Part shown: piece after piece, positions 44,735 to 63,904 of the stretch
Layout of the letters: each line of letters starts with the position of its first letter
Numbering within the stretch: position 1 is the first letter of the stretch
Source of the DNA: Doris montereyensis
Lineage: Eukaryota; Mollusca; Gastropoda; Nudibranchia; Dorididae
Length of the DNA stretch: 64,000 nt
NCBI GenBank assembly: GCA_037039925.1
Contig: JAXRKP010000219.1
Coordinates: 123,267-187,266 of the forward strand
Direction: 5' to 3'
The notes under the pieces: generated by a model
Told to the model about the DNA's origin: nothing
Seen by the model: only the letters and a program-made list of their open reading frames with translations
The model's database searches: none
Translations under genes and position numbers: made by a program

Positions 44735-44905
44735 TGATTTGATCTTATCCACAACTACGGCAATTTCGGGGTTTTTGACAGGGTTTTTTTATTTTGCCCG
44801 GACTGCCCTGTAAACAGCCAAGGGATATTTAACGTGCACAGAGTGTTGTGATCTGCACACGGGACCTTCTTTTTATCGTCCGTCTCTGATGGGACTAAGC
44901 GAGAG
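44735..44905 (-). mobile_element. SINE family B copy, head missing
   Basis: ATCCACAACTACGGCAATTT, CCCGGACTGCCCTGTAAACA, GTGCACAGAGTGTTGTGATC and CGTCTCTGATGGGACTAAGC. The tRNA head is absent. Confidence 0.85.
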
Positions 44906-44997
44906 AAAATTTTCAACAGTTGGCTCATCCAGCTCTGTCCGTCTGACTGACAGCTCACCTCTTCCTCATGATATTCACGGACAGAGCATTCTTATAT

Positions 44998-45233
44998 AGT
45001 AAAGTTCATTCAAGGCCCTTAAGGCCAAGAGAGCCGGAGCTTATCCCGGTTTCTATATCAGGCAGCAGAACAGGTAACAATAACCACCTCCTGGCCAGGA
45101 CGCTAGTTTGACGCAGGTTTTTTTTTTTTACTCCCAAACTTTCACCCATTTGCATCTGGGTAGAGTGAGGAAAATGCGTGTTAAGTGTCTTTCTGAAGGA
45201 ACACTTCGGGTCTGGCTTTGCTAGGATTTGAAT
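44998..45233 (-). mobile_element. SINE family A copy, head truncated
   Basis: AAAGTTCATTCAAGGCCCTT, GAGCTTATCCCGGTTTCTAT, CACCTCCTGGCCAGGACGCT and TGGCTTTGCTAGGATTTGAA. It forms an inverted pair with 43919-44192, about 800 bp away. Confidence 0.87.
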
Positions 45234-45567
45234 TCTTATATTATTATGCTGCTACAAAAATATGGAACTCGCTTTCGACCAGCATTAGCAATTCAACCAG
45301 CTAAAAGAATTCTTTTAGATCCCCACCTGAACACTGATCTTTTCAAAATGGCACCTTCAATAGATTTATGCCTTCTCCTGGCCCATTTCGTTTTTAAACG
45401 GATCATCCTCATCATCCTCTTCATCATCACCATCATCATCTCCTAATCACTCACGTTCATACCCGTTTGTTGTTTATTTTCTTTTAATGCGATGAAGCAT
45501 TCATGCTCGCTTTCCACATGTTGTCTGAAGTCTTAAGTTGCGATATAATCATATCGATTGCCTGATG

Positions 45568-45602
<35 letters not shown>
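45568..45602 (+). repeat. (GT)n microsatellite
   Basis: About 16 GT units. Confidence 0.95.
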
Positions 45603-45605
<3 letters not shown>

Positions 45606-45672
45606 TCTTCTTCTAGGGATTAAAAGGAAATTGCAATGAAACAAGCAAATACTATTTTTTATTATTATTAGT

Positions 45673-45857
45673 AGTATTCTCCTTCTTCTTCCTCTTCTTT
45701 CTTCTTCTTTTTCTTCTTCTTCTTCTTCTTCTTCTTCTTCTTCTTCTTCTTCTTCTTCTTCTTCTTCTTCTTCTTCTTCTTCTTCTTCTTCTTCTTCTTC
45801 TTCTTCTTCTTCTTCTTCTTCTTCTTCTTCTTCTTCTTCTTCTTCTTCTTCTTCTTC
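45673..45857 (+). repeat. (TTC)n microsatellite, about 180 bp
   Basis: Near-pure TTC repeat (GAA on the other strand). The poly-Arg and poly-Lys open frames across it are artefacts. Confidence 0.97.
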
Positions 45858-45879
45858 CTGTTATCATGTTGAAGACACA

Positions 45880-46480
45880 TTTTTTTTATGGGGAATGGTA
45901 GTCAGGAGGAGGGAAATGGGGAGGGTTGGTGCTGATAGGGAGGTTCTAGAGATGGGAGGCCAGCCTGGATTTGAAACAGTCCAGTGACTCAGCGTCACAA
46001 CCTCCTGAGGCAACTTGTTCCATTCCGGAATTTTTCTTGGAAAGAACGTCATTTGCCTGTACCGTGTCGTGCAGGTGGGGACGTCATAGTTTAGGTTGTT
46101 ATTTTTCGTAGAGCTCAGCCTGCTGTCAGGTGGTTTGTGCAGGTACGTGGAGTTAATGGAGATGACCGTGATGAAACTTGTAGTAGTTGTAGCTGTCGCA
46201 GGAAGGCCAGTTGAGAGACTCTAAGATGGGAGTCCACGCATGATGTTTGGCGGTGTCGATTGGAAACCCATCTTGCTGCTCTTCGTTGGTTCTCCTCGAG
46301 GGCCTCAATCTTGTTTGCAGTGTAGGGATCCCAGACGGTTACTGCGTACTCAAGAAGTAGGCGAACTTGTTGCCGATCTTGAATATCTCAGTGGTTCGAC
46401 AATCTGATAGTTTGTTCCAGAGTTTTATTATCATTATGGATAGAATGGGTGCAATTGTGTATCTGTTTTTAAGGTTGGAA
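45880..46480 (-). mobile_element. Non-LTR retrotransposon C-terminal fragment (L2/CR1/Jockey-like)
   Basis: Minus strand: LLEYAVTVWDPYTANKIEAL, EENQRRAARWVSNRHRQTS and VDSHLRVSQLAFLRQLQLL, then after a break TFFPRKIPEWNKLPQEVVTL. The LEYAxxVWDPY...IxxLExxQRRAARWV block followed by SFFPRxIxxWNxLPxxVV is the standard end of these LINE polymerases. Frames are broken. It ends about 500 bp upstream of PIP5K1 exon 1. Confidence 0.87.
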
Positions 46481-46972
46481 TCGCATAGCTATAGAACGAG
46501 TATCTTGTGTTGGTGAACCTGTTGGAGATTTAGCTCATTTGATATTTTGTTTGACTCCATAATAATTATACTGTTAAGTAATTTGGACCAAAATATAATG
46601 TTCTACAACAACAAAAATGTGAATACACGTACTAGTGTAGCTTCCGCCCTGAATGCGGAAGTTAAAAAAACAACTTCTTGTTTTACTTCCCTACATCATG
46701 GAGCATGCGTAGTGGTATCTATTCCTCGGACCTCGGGAGAAATTATTCGCTGAAGTGATAACAGAACTGCAAAAACAGAGCAAAACACAATTTTGAAAAA
46801 ATTGGGCTGGCCTGAGTCAACAATTAATCAACGGATTCTTGTGACAGGATGTACCTTTTCTAATGAGCATGATTTTCACACACCCATAATGTAACTTAAC
46901 TGCCCGTTGCGTCTTGTTTTATCCTGCTTGTTGACACGGAAGGAGAGGTGGTGGGCCGATCGACAGATTCCA
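46481..46972 (+). promoter_or_regulatory. Presumed PIP5K1 promoter/5' UTR region
   Basis: Lies between the LINE fragment and the PIP5K1 start codon. It is locally more GC-rich from about 46905. The transcription start cannot be placed; no TATA box was identified. The context TTCCAATGG at the ATG is acceptable for initiation. Confidence 0.3.
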
Positions 46973-54480
<7,508 letters not shown>

Positions 54481-54839
54481 GTAAGTTGTGATCTTATGGC
54501 TACTTTCTCTTCCAGATCCACATGTCGTCATCTCGATTGTGATGTAATTGTTCCTTTGTCTATCTTCTCTTTGAGATCCATCTTGTCGTGGTATTTACCA
54601 TACATTGTTACTGTCGCGTCTGTCAAAATTCAGTCACATATAGTTACGTATGTTTATATATTGTTGTAATGTTTGGTAGTTGCTCTATCTGCTTGCCGTT
54701 CATTTCAATCAATTTCATCTGTACAACTTTGTCATTATCAACAAGCATGTTACACCCCAGGTATATGGGGGCTGCTGGTAGGTCCTACCTACTTCTTACC
54801 TTTCCTCCTTTCAATTATCTTATCTGAAGTTATCTCAAA

Positions 54840-55095
54840 CACTAATCTATGGGAAAGAACTGGTCAAGTTTCAGCTGAAAAAGATTTAAAACGAAAGATA
54901 TGGATATGGATAGGACGCATGTTTCGAAATAATCCCAACACAATAACAATGAGAGAGAGCTAACGTGGAACCAACGGGGTAAAAGATCGAGGGAGGGGTC
55001 GGCCAAGGGCTACATTGAGAAGAGACCTGAAGGGAGAGAGGAAAAGAGATCTATGGAGAGGCTGGCCCAGGAGAGAAGCGGTTGGGGATTATAAA
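54840..55095 (+). mobile_element. LINE C-terminal fragment
   Basis: KRKIWIWIGRMFRNNPNTIT, then after a stop GRGRPRATLRRDLKGERKRD. The IGRxLR ... RGRPRxTxRRDL motif is the usual tail of RTE-like LINE polymerases. A family D fragment (GGGGCTGCTGGTAGGTCCTA, 54770) abuts its 5' side. PIP5K1 intron 3. Confidence 0.75.
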
Positions 55096-55506
55096 AAAAA
55101 TTGTTGATGGCCTATGAAACGAACACGCCTGATCTTCGAAGTTATCTCCACGCTATAATTCCCTTAACACCGAGCGATAACTTTGCTTTACACGTCGTTA
55201 TCGGCAAGTGGGACCGGACCTGCTGGCAGGTTTTCTGTCTGTCTGTCCTGCTGTCATTCTTGTGTCACCGTAGCCGCATTATTCGTGTCGATACGCTCTT
55301 CGCCACCTCCCAACGAGCCGATAGTTGTAACGGCGATATTAGTAGTAGTAGTAGTGTCGTCAGATCGATACTGCTAAAGGTCAGCCCTCCCTTCTAGCGC
55401 TGGTAACTTCGCTTCACTGTGATCGATGTGAAAGCTGTGAATAGAGCACAAGGCGTGTCCGCCCCCGTCTCTTTCTCTGTCTCTAAGTCTCCCCCCCCCC
55501 TTCTTT

Positions 55507-55508
<2 letters not shown>

Positions 55509-55583
<75 letters not shown>

Positions 55584-55694
55584 CCCCTCCTCCTCTCTCC
55601 TCTCTCCTCTATCCTCTCTCTCCATCTCTTTCCACCCCTCTCTCTCTCCCTCTCTCCCTCTCCTCTCTCTCCCCTCCCTCTCTCCATCCATCCT

Positions 55695-55751
<57 letters not shown>

Positions 55752-55772
55752 CCCCTCTCCTGTTTTCGTATC

Positions 55773-55811
<39 letters not shown>

Positions 55812-55860
55812 TCTCCCCTCCCTCTCTCTCTCCATCTCTCCCTCTCTCTCTCTCCATCTC
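55509..55860 (+). repeat. Compound (CT)n block
   Basis: Perfect CT arrays at about 55509-55580, 55704-55748 and 55776-55806, separated by CTCTCCATCTCTCCCTC-type degenerate sequence. The long Ser/Leu- and Arg/Glu-repeat open frames here are artefacts. Confidence 0.95.
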
Positions 55861-55889
55861 TCGGGAGCCCCTGGTAGGTTTCTCCCTCT

Positions 55890-56015
55890 CTCTCTCACTG
55901 TTGTACCCTGGGAGTACCTCTGTCTCTAGGTTTTCATTTCTTTCCTCTCCTGTTTTCACTCTGTATCTTTCATCTTGCTGTTTCCTCCTAATGTACCCTG
56001 GAATCGCCACAATAG
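55890..56015 (+). mobile_element. Family D repeat copy
   Basis: TTTTCATTTCTTTCCTCTCC, TGTTTTCACTCTGTATCTTT, CATCTTGCTGTTTCCTCCTA and ATGTACCCTGGAATCGCCAC. Further partial copies at about 56360-56420 and 56455-56580. Confidence 0.78.
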
Positions 56016-56067
56016 TCTCTCTCTCTCGTATTTGTCTCTTTGATTCTCTCTGTTTTTTTTTAAAAAA

Positions 56068-56240
56068 GATTTTGATTTTTTACCCACATCCGCAACTAAG
56101 GTGAAAGATTCTTGTTCTTCTTCCCGACTTAAACAGCCAGGATCTTTTACAGATACAGAGCAGGGATTGTCTCTCGGGGCTCAAACCCACGGTTTGACAC
56201 CATGTTACCAAGATTTGAACCCCACCCCGCCCTAACGATA
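56068..56240 (-). mobile_element. SINE family B fragment
   Basis: TACCCACATCCGCAACTAAG, CAGCCAGGATCTTTTACAGA and GGGGCTCAAACCCACGG. It is heavily deleted internally compared with 57222-57645, with which it shares the same start. Confidence 0.7.
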
Positions 56241-56684
56241 GAGACTCAAAGAAATCATGCCCCGTCGGATCTCTCTCTCTCTCTCCGATGGGACTATGTC
56301 TCATCCTTCCTCTCCTCCAAAAAACTCTCACTCTCTCTCTCTCTCTCTCTCCATCTTTCCTTCTTGCACGTACCTATCATCTTGCTGTTTCCTCTAAATT
56401 CTGAGATCACCGCCCGTTCTCTCTCTCTCTCTCACTGTTGGCGGGAGCACCTCCAGTTGGTAGGTTTCATTTCTTTCTCTCCTGTTTTCACTTGTGGTTA
56501 TTAATTAGTTTATTTCTTTCATCTTGCATTTTTTGTTTCTTAATTTGCCCTCCTAATTTAGCCCTGGAATCGTCAATAACTAAATCTAGGTGATAGTCTC
56601 TCTAGTAAAGCTCTCTTAAACTCTCTGTCTCTCTGTCTCTCTGTCTCTGACCGGAAATCAAGGAATAAAATCTAGTAACCAAAC

Positions 56685-56690
<6 letters not shown>

Positions 56691-56757
<67 letters not shown>
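56691..56757 (+). repeat. (TC)n microsatellite
   Basis: Near-perfect TC array of about 65 bp. Confidence 0.95.
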
Positions 56758-56760
<3 letters not shown>

Positions 56761-57221
56761 ACTCTGTCATATTATTATTATATCCAGTCTCAACACCCCA
56801 CCCCCCCTTGCTGTCTGTGTGTCTCTCATTACATTTCTTATGCTTGGCTCTCTCAAAATTGATATCATATATAGTTATAGATTTCTCAGGCCAGGGGGCC
56901 AGTGTGTGAGCCAGTAGTATAGTAGTAATGTAACGGTTGCCAGATATATTTATTATTATTCTCTTAGTTTATTTCCACTACCGTTTGATATAAGTGTACG
57001 TTGATGGGCGGGAGGGCTGAGAGGTTCCTCCAACAGAGCGGATATGGGAAGATAATAATAATAATATTTGCTCATAACTGCCAACCGGTAGGTACACATG
57101 TTATAAACACACGACGTGAAATTTAGTACATTTTTGTGGCTTTGATTCCTGGATTTTTATCCGTATGTCTGTATTTACATTGAAAAGGACGTATTTGAGG
57201 GTTCTTTGTTTTTTTTTAATT

Positions 57222-57645
57222 TTTGAAAAAAGATTTTGATTTTATTTTACCCACATCCGCAACTAAGGTGAACTCGGGGTTTTTGGTTAGTTTTTTTGTT
57301 CTTCTTCCCGGACTGCCCCGTAAACAGCCAAGGGATCTTTAACGTGTACAGAGTTACAGAGTTGTGATCTGTACACGAGCCCTCACCAGTATGTGTGTGT
57401 TTTTTATCGTCCGTCTCCGATGGGACTATGTCTCGACCATCCTTCCTGGACCAGGGATGTAGGGGGGGGGTGGGGGGGGTGGGTGTAGATTTTGCTCCAT
57501 TAGAAAAAACTCGAGAAGAAAATAAAAAAATTCAACCGTCGGCGGGGCTCAAACCCACGGTCTTTTTGGTTGAGATCCAGTGGGGAAAATGCTGGAGTGT
57601 CTTTCCCATGAACACCATGCCTCTGGATTTACCAAGTCCCCCTTT
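57222..57645 (-). mobile_element. SINE family B copy with internal insertions
   Basis: TTACCCACATCCGCAACTAA, CCGGACTGCCCCGTAAACAG, ATGGGACTATGTCTCGACC, a poly-G stretch at 57462-57482, GGCGGGGCTCAAACCCACGG (B box complement) and CTCTGGATTTACCAAGTCCC. Longer than other copies. Confidence 0.78.
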
Positions 57646-57895
57646 TTCTTGATGAACCCCACCCTATTAGAATAAAAAGTTGCTTTGATCCCTAACGATA
57701 GAGACTCAAAGAAATTTGAGTGAAACATTCGGATATACCATTCTGAAGTTTAAAAAAAACAACAACACGGTTGGTTGCAGGGCGATGCTGTTAGCTCCTA
57801 TTTCTATCCTTTCCTTCTTGCACGTACTTCTTTCACTTCATCTTGCTGTTTCCTTTTCTAAAATTCACCGCTGAGATCACCGCCATGTTGAACGT

Positions 57896-58008
<113 letters not shown>

Positions 58009-59084
58009 GGTTGACGAGGTCCAATTTCAGTCAATCAATCAGCCATCTTGGTCTCTCTTCTATATATATGCGAAAGGATTACTATTACTAAGAAAAAAAA
58101 ATCCAAAAAGTGTAAAGTCCCTCAATTATTCCAAAAGATAACACCCCCCCCCCCACCCCCAGTAAATCAAATAAACACACCAGGGACCCCGTTGCAATTC
58201 GCCAGAATTAGCAATTATTTTTTGTGCTACGATATTGTCACTCTATGTTTGATTTTTTTCCAACTTTTTTTTGCTCATTTTTAAACTGTTTGCATGTTTT
58301 GTGAAATGATACGTGCAAAGAAAGCAAGTTCTGTAGATCTATCAACCCGGCTACTATCAGCTATTCAGAATTATATATTTTAATCCAAAGTGAAATTTTC
58401 ATTTCATTGAGATGCACTAGAAAGTCATTCACGTTGGTAAATGGTGATACGGTAGATTGCACATATGATTTGAATTGACAATTTATACTAATGCGTTGAA
58501 ATTGGAAATAGTTACGCTGTTCTCCGTTTCTGACGTCGGGAGATTATTTCACTTCCAAGGTAGGATTTTTTTCTGCACTTACCATTTTGAGGTAGGAAAT
58601 TTCCACGTAATACAATTGACTTTTTGCTGACACCGAGATTTGAAGGAGTATTATTTGTTTGGTATTTACCGTGAAAGGGGTTAATTGAGTTTAAATTATC
58701 CAAATTTGCTGGTAACGGCCCAGCGCCGATAATCCCGGCATAACACCCAAACCATTTGGGCTCCCTGCTACAGATGTTTCTGCAATGTAATCGACTTACC
58801 ATTGCGCATACATTCAAAAGATAAAAAAATAAACTGTCTGGTAGGTTGTATTACTTTTTCCTTCACTCTTTTACTTATCAACGATCACCACACATGTTTC
58901 TGTCAAAGAATTAGTTTGCGCTGTCAGCGTCTTGTGGTTATTAATTAGTTTATTTCCGTTACTATAAATAAAGCACCGTTTGATTTGAGTAGGGAGGGGG
59001 GGGGGGCTGGATGTCCCCAACAGCATTTTTGTCATTGATCTATGCGTTAACTCCTTATAATGCGTTGCCCCCTCTTTACTCTTT

Positions 59085-59180
59085 CAATTCTTCTTTTTTT
59101 TTCTCGCTTCTTCTTCCTCTTAATTTGCCCTGAGATCACCACAATGAGGTGGACGAGGGTTAAAGTTCAACTAAACAAAC
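59085..59180 (+). mobile_element. Family D repeat fragment
   Basis: CTTCTTCCTCTTAATTTGCC, CTGAGATCACCACAATGAGG and TGGACGAGGGTTAAAGTTCA, with a following AACTAAACAAACACAA tail. Confidence 0.75.
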
Positions 59181-59643
59181 ACAATTATTTCCAGCAGCGC
59201 GGACATGGAATGAATGATAATAGTATGTACGTCGTCAATAACTAAATCTAGGTATTGACAGACACTTGTATTCAAAACAAAACATTCCCGGAGACAGTGG
59301 CGGGTTATGACTTCGTTCGTGTTGGTTTATAGCACAAGCTGTGTCTCTCAAACGTCGTCTGTGGTAAATTCAGAGACCGCCAGAGTATTGGGTTCAGCCG
59401 TTTTATGTTATTTTCTTTTGCTATTAATTGGGATTGTTAGGTCGAATCAGTACTGGAAACTGTAATAAAAATACCATTTTTGGGTAATGTTATACGCGAG
59501 TCTTCGTTTTCCAAAAATGTTATTTTGTAATGACCGGAAATCAAGTGGAATAAAATCGGAGTAACCAAACCAATTTCAATCTCTGCCTCTCTGTCTCTGT
59601 CTCTGTCAAAAACCCTCTCTCTCTCTAAATCTCTCTCTCTCTC

Positions 59644-59747
<104 letters not shown>

Positions 59748-60744
59748 CTCATGTTTCTGTCTCTCTGTCTCAGGTCTTGGTCTAACCATTGGCTTGTCTG
59801 TGTCTCTCTGTCTCTGTCTATCTGTCTGTGTCTCTTTTGTAGTCTCAGTGTTCGTGATCCTAGTTCTGTCTGTTTCTCAATCTGCACTGCACTGGCTCTC
59901 TGGCTCTCTCTCTCGAGAAGAGAAGAAATAACTCTCTCTCTCCTTTTTTGCTCTCTCTCTTTTTGTCTCACTGTTTCCTCTCCATTCCGAGTTCACAATA
60001 ACACTCTCAGTTCTCTCTCGAATCTCTCTCTCTGATTTCGTATCAACTCTAGAGGCCTCGTCCAACGCAATCTTTAAAAATCGGTCAAAAAAACAAATTC
60101 GCCGACCTATCATTCTGTAACGCCGCACTCCTCTCCCCCCCCCCCCCCACTGTCTCTCTCTCTGTCCACTCTAAACTCTCTCTCTCAAATGTATGAAATG
60201 ATATCATATATAGTTATAGATTTTGAAGCACTTTTAAGCTCTTTTTGTTTGTTTTTGCAAAAAGAAAAAAAAAGAATTATGAATAACAAACGATTCGATA
60301 ACCAGGTGCTCGTATATATTTATTGAATTTAAAAATAGACAAGTGTGTGTGTGTGTGTGTAGACAGACGCGCGCAGTGAGTACGTGTATATCGTCACGGC
60401 GAGTGTAATGATGTAACTGTTGCCAGACTCAAGGACCCACGGCAGGTACCAGTGTAGATCTAGGTGATGTGACTGTTTCCTCTCTTATTCGCTATATAAA
60501 AAAACAACAACTCCCAATCCCACACCAAAAACAGCCCTTTGTGTCATTGACGTGATTGGTCGCACTGTTCCGTCACCGCACACTGGCGTAACGTTAAGTT
60601 GTCTTGTGTCATGATTTGGCCTCGTTTCAAGCGCTGTTGTTGAAATAGGCGCGTAAGGCTGGTTTGGGGTAGTCGCTCACACCAATATTGGAAGTGGTGT
60701 ATGTATGGGGGAGAAAAAATGTCCCTGTGATCTTCTCTCTGGAT

Positions 60745-61310
60745 TTTATCGGTGAAATATCTCTAAACCTTCTATTAGTTGACTTTGCTTTTTATTATTT
60801 TTTATAGCATGTTATATAAGGCTCTTCTGTGAAATATCCTTACTGGATTGAGAGGGACACCTTTTATCCGTGAAATATCTCCCTTCATAACTGTTGTCTT
60901 TGCTTTTTATGTTTTCTATTAGCATGTTATAAGTATCTTCTGTGAAATATCCTTACTGGATTTTTATCCGTGAAATGTCTCGCTTCTTTGTCTTTGTTTT
61001 CTATTAGCATGTTATAAGTATCTTCTGTGAAATATCCTTACTGGATTTTTATCCGATGAAATATCTCCGTGTTGGTCGGAATACGATTGTCTTTGCTTTT
61101 TATTTTTTTTTATAGCATGTTATATAAGATATCTTCTGTGAAATGATGAAATATCCTTACTGGATTTTTATCTGTGAAACATCTCGCTTCTTTGTCTTTG
61201 TTTACTATTAGCATGTTGGTATACGAGACATCTTCGTGTTGGTCGGAAATATCCGATTACTGGATTTTCACCTGTGAAATATCTCGCTGTCGTCTTTGTC
61301 TTTGTTTTTT
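60745..61310 (+). repeat. Minisatellite, about five units of 90-130 bp
   Basis: Units share TTGTCTTTGCTTTTTAT or TTGTCTTTGTTTTCTAT, TAGCATGTTATA, ATCTTCTGTGAAATATCCTT, ACTGGATTTTTATCCGTGAA and ATATCTC. Unit lengths vary through internal indels. Confidence 0.88.
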
Positions 61311-61379
61311 TTTTATAGGGTGTTATGATTATGCTCTTAATCCCTTTTCTCGTGGTGTTTCCTCTTAATTATTATCCCG

Positions 61380-61565
61380 GATTTTGCAGGAGCTATTGGT
61401 TGCTTGGTAGGTTCTACTTCCTTCCTTTCACTCTGTTTTTCATCTTGCTGTTTCTTAATTAGTTCACCCTGAGATCGCGTGGCCTCGGTAGTCCAGAGGC
61501 AAGACAGTTTCTTGGCCTCTCAACCCAATGGTCAAAAGCCGTTGCGTTATCATGCTCGAGTCAAC
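61380..61565 (+). mobile_element. Family D copy fused to a SINE B head
   Basis: TTGGTAGGTTCTACTTCCTT, TTTCATCTTGCTGTTTCTTA and TTCACCCTGAGATCGCG (family D). This runs directly into GTGGCCTCGGTAGTCCAGAG, GCAAGACAGTTTCTTGGCC (family B head) and stops before its B box. Confidence 0.7.
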
Positions 61566-61589
61566 AGGATTACTTTCGAACGTGGACTA

Positions 61590-62105
61590 GCAATGCGCTG
61601 AATTTCGATTATTTCAATGTAGTTGCATTGTTTTTATGTACTGCAGTTTTAACATGAACGTTGTGAGGAATGAGGCAAAAGGTAGGCTTCTATTCCTTTT
61701 CACTACAGTATGTGTGTGTTTTATTGACATTATCGGGCTTTTCAAAGTTTAACACAGAGTTGGTGATCTCATACTAGCGAATTGTATAGTACTCTCTGTA
61801 GAACTGTGTATTTATTGTTTACTAGCTTTAGTATTACATTTTTATTAACATGAACGTTGCAACACCTAGGAATGAGGCAAAAGGTAGGCTTACTATTCCT
61901 TTTCACTACTGTATGTGTGTGTTTTATTGACATTATGGAATAAAACAACAACACAACCCTACCAAACTAGATCATTAGCTATTTATAAATGGGGCAAAGT
62001 TTAACACAGAATTGGTGTCATACTAGCGAATTGTATAGTACTTCGTTGTAGAACTGAGTATTTATTGTTTACTACTAGCTTTAGCCATTAGAATAAAATT
62101 CGCAC
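61590..62105 (+). repeat. Two-copy tandem duplication, about 200-250 bp unit
   Basis: Both units carry AACATGAACGTTG, AGGAATGAGGCAAAAGGTAG, TGTGTGTTTTATTGACATTA, AAAGTTTAACACAGA, ACTAGCGAATTGTATAGTAC and TATTTATTGTTTACTA. A third partial unit (TATTTATTGTTAACTAGCTT) is at 62530-62575, after a SINE A insertion. Confidence 0.88.
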
Positions 62106-62185
62106 TGATATTTTTTATAGACAAGGGAAAATAGTAATTTAAAAAATAGAAAAAAATAACCTCAAAAAATCCCATAAACACGAAG

Positions 62186-62499
62186 ACAAGGCCGTTGGTG
62201 GCCAATAGAACCAGATCGGAGCTTATTCCGGTTTCAATGGTATGAAACGGAACGGGTAATAATCACCTCCTGGCCAGGAGGCTAGTCTGGAGTAGGTTTT
62301 TAACCCCAAGCGCTGCTAGTGCTTGCACCCATTTCTACCAAGATCCAGTGGGGAAAATGCCGTCGGTTAAGCTCTAAGTGTCTTTCCCAAGGAACACAGC
62401 GGCGGACCTAGCTTTGATTTCTGAGATTTGATTCGATTTCCAGGGACCTCGATTGATTCCCAATCCGGCAGCCTAACCGCTCGGTCACCGCCGCCACAA
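62186..62499 (-). mobile_element. SINE family A copy inserted in the duplicated unit
   Basis: GAAGACAAGGCCGTTGGTGG, AGCTTATTCCGGTTTCAATG, CACCTCCTGGCCAGGAGGCT, ACCTAGCTTTGATTTCTGAG and GGTCACCGCCGCC. It separates the third partial repeat unit from the first two. Confidence 0.82.
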
Positions 62500-62639
62500 T
62501 AATTTGATAGTATTCATTTCTATATAACTATGTATTTATTGTTAACTAGCTTTAGCTATTAGAATAAAAGTTGCTTTGATCTGAAGTGTGGATCCCAAAC
62601 CTAAAGATCGGTCGAGTTTTCTTCGTCTTATTCTTATTC

Positions 62640-63070
62640 TTATCCTTATTCTTCGATCTCTCTGCTAGCGGGTCAGATCAGGATGCGGATTGTCTCCATG
62701 AATTGCAGTCTTTTGCACTCTCCATAGGACCGTAGAGCTTTTCTTCCAGAGGTTCCTCTCCCGGCCATATCGCTCTTCTCTCTGATGTGTGGAGCAAACA
62801 CTGCTAGAGATTATGTTCAGTATACTGGTGGGGAGCTCCACACTCACACCCTTCTGATTCCCCAACTTTCAGATAACGATACATGTTGATGGAGACAGTT
62901 GTGTCCAGTCCTGAGTCTGAATAGTGTGACCTGGGACTTTCTGTCAAGTTGGTGTATGGAATCTTTGGGGTTATAGCTACAAGGATTTTCTCCCCATTGA
63001 GTGCAAACAGCTGCCTTGATGATTGTCTTCTCTTCCTCAAAGGTCACAACAAACTCCTCAATCAGATTTA
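62640..63070 (-). mobile_element. Non-LTR retrotransposon 3' fragment (FRLRTGHN zinc-knuckle region)
   Basis: Minus strand: FVVTFEEEKTIIKAA, QVTLFRLRTGHNCLHQHV, then one frame over YLKVGESEGCECGAPHQYTE and, further on, KLYG. FRLRTGHNxLxxH...CxCGxxxQTxEHxL is the conserved Cys/His tail of a common invertebrate LINE group. Frameshifted and dead. Confidence 0.8.
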
Positions 63071-63499
63071 TTTGGTTTCATTGCTGCTCATTGATGCCTG
63101 GCTTATGTATGTGTGTAAAAGGAAAAGAGAATGTTTGTGATTGCAAATGAAGTTTTTCGTTTGTTTGTCCCTCTTAAACTTAAAACCTAACGTTTGTTAC
63201 TTGTCGCCTGTGAAATTGTCTAAATGCGCAAGTCCATGACGGATTTATTGAGATTTGTACTTGAAAAGATTCAAAAAGATTTTTTTTTGAGATCACCACA
63301 TATTCTGGATTGGGTAGATTGCATTGAAATAAGAACTCCCCATGAAAATGGGGATTTAAACTAAACCACATTTATTTCACCTTGTATCTATTTATCCGCA
63401 GCATCTAGTTGCTATCTATCATGAAGCATCAAAATGTAATTTCTTTCTCGGCATGACATACAATGTCATGACTGCTTTTTTTGTTGTTGTTTGAGAGCC

Positions 63500-63700
63500 G
63501 GAGTCCGTATTCCTTGAACTCCTCGGGATGATAGGAAAGGTAAAATTAGTTTGTGGAATAAGTGTTTGGGGGAATATCCTGGACGCTATAGGCAAAGAAA
63601 GGATCTTGGTCGGGACTTTGTCATGAATTTGGGGATTCCATGTTTTGTTTTGTTTAACTTGTGTGTTTGTGGTGAATATGCGCTGTACTGTATTTATAAC
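63500..63700 (+). repeat. Dispersed repeat shared with 19560-19745
   Basis: See the strings listed for the partner copy; same orientation. It lies between the two LINE 3' copies. Confidence 0.7.
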
Positions 63701-63904
63701 AAAAAAATTCAAATTAGCATTTACATCCATGATTAATATGTTTTATTTCATTCCCTCCATGTGAATCTTATCAATTCTCAGTTGTCGCTGTGTGATGACC
63801 CCTTAAAGGAGCTGTCCAATCCTGGTGCTAGTTCAGTATATTCTACCTGACGTCTGACGATGAGTTTATCATCAAGACTGTCCATGGCACAAGGAGGCAG
63901 ATTG

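Noticed and set aside
45652..45880. Poly-Arg and poly-Lys open frames
   Set aside because: Pure TTC microsatellite read in two frames.
55374..56010. Overlapping 100-150 codon frames with (RE)n or (SL)n repeats
   Set aside because: CT microsatellite artefacts.
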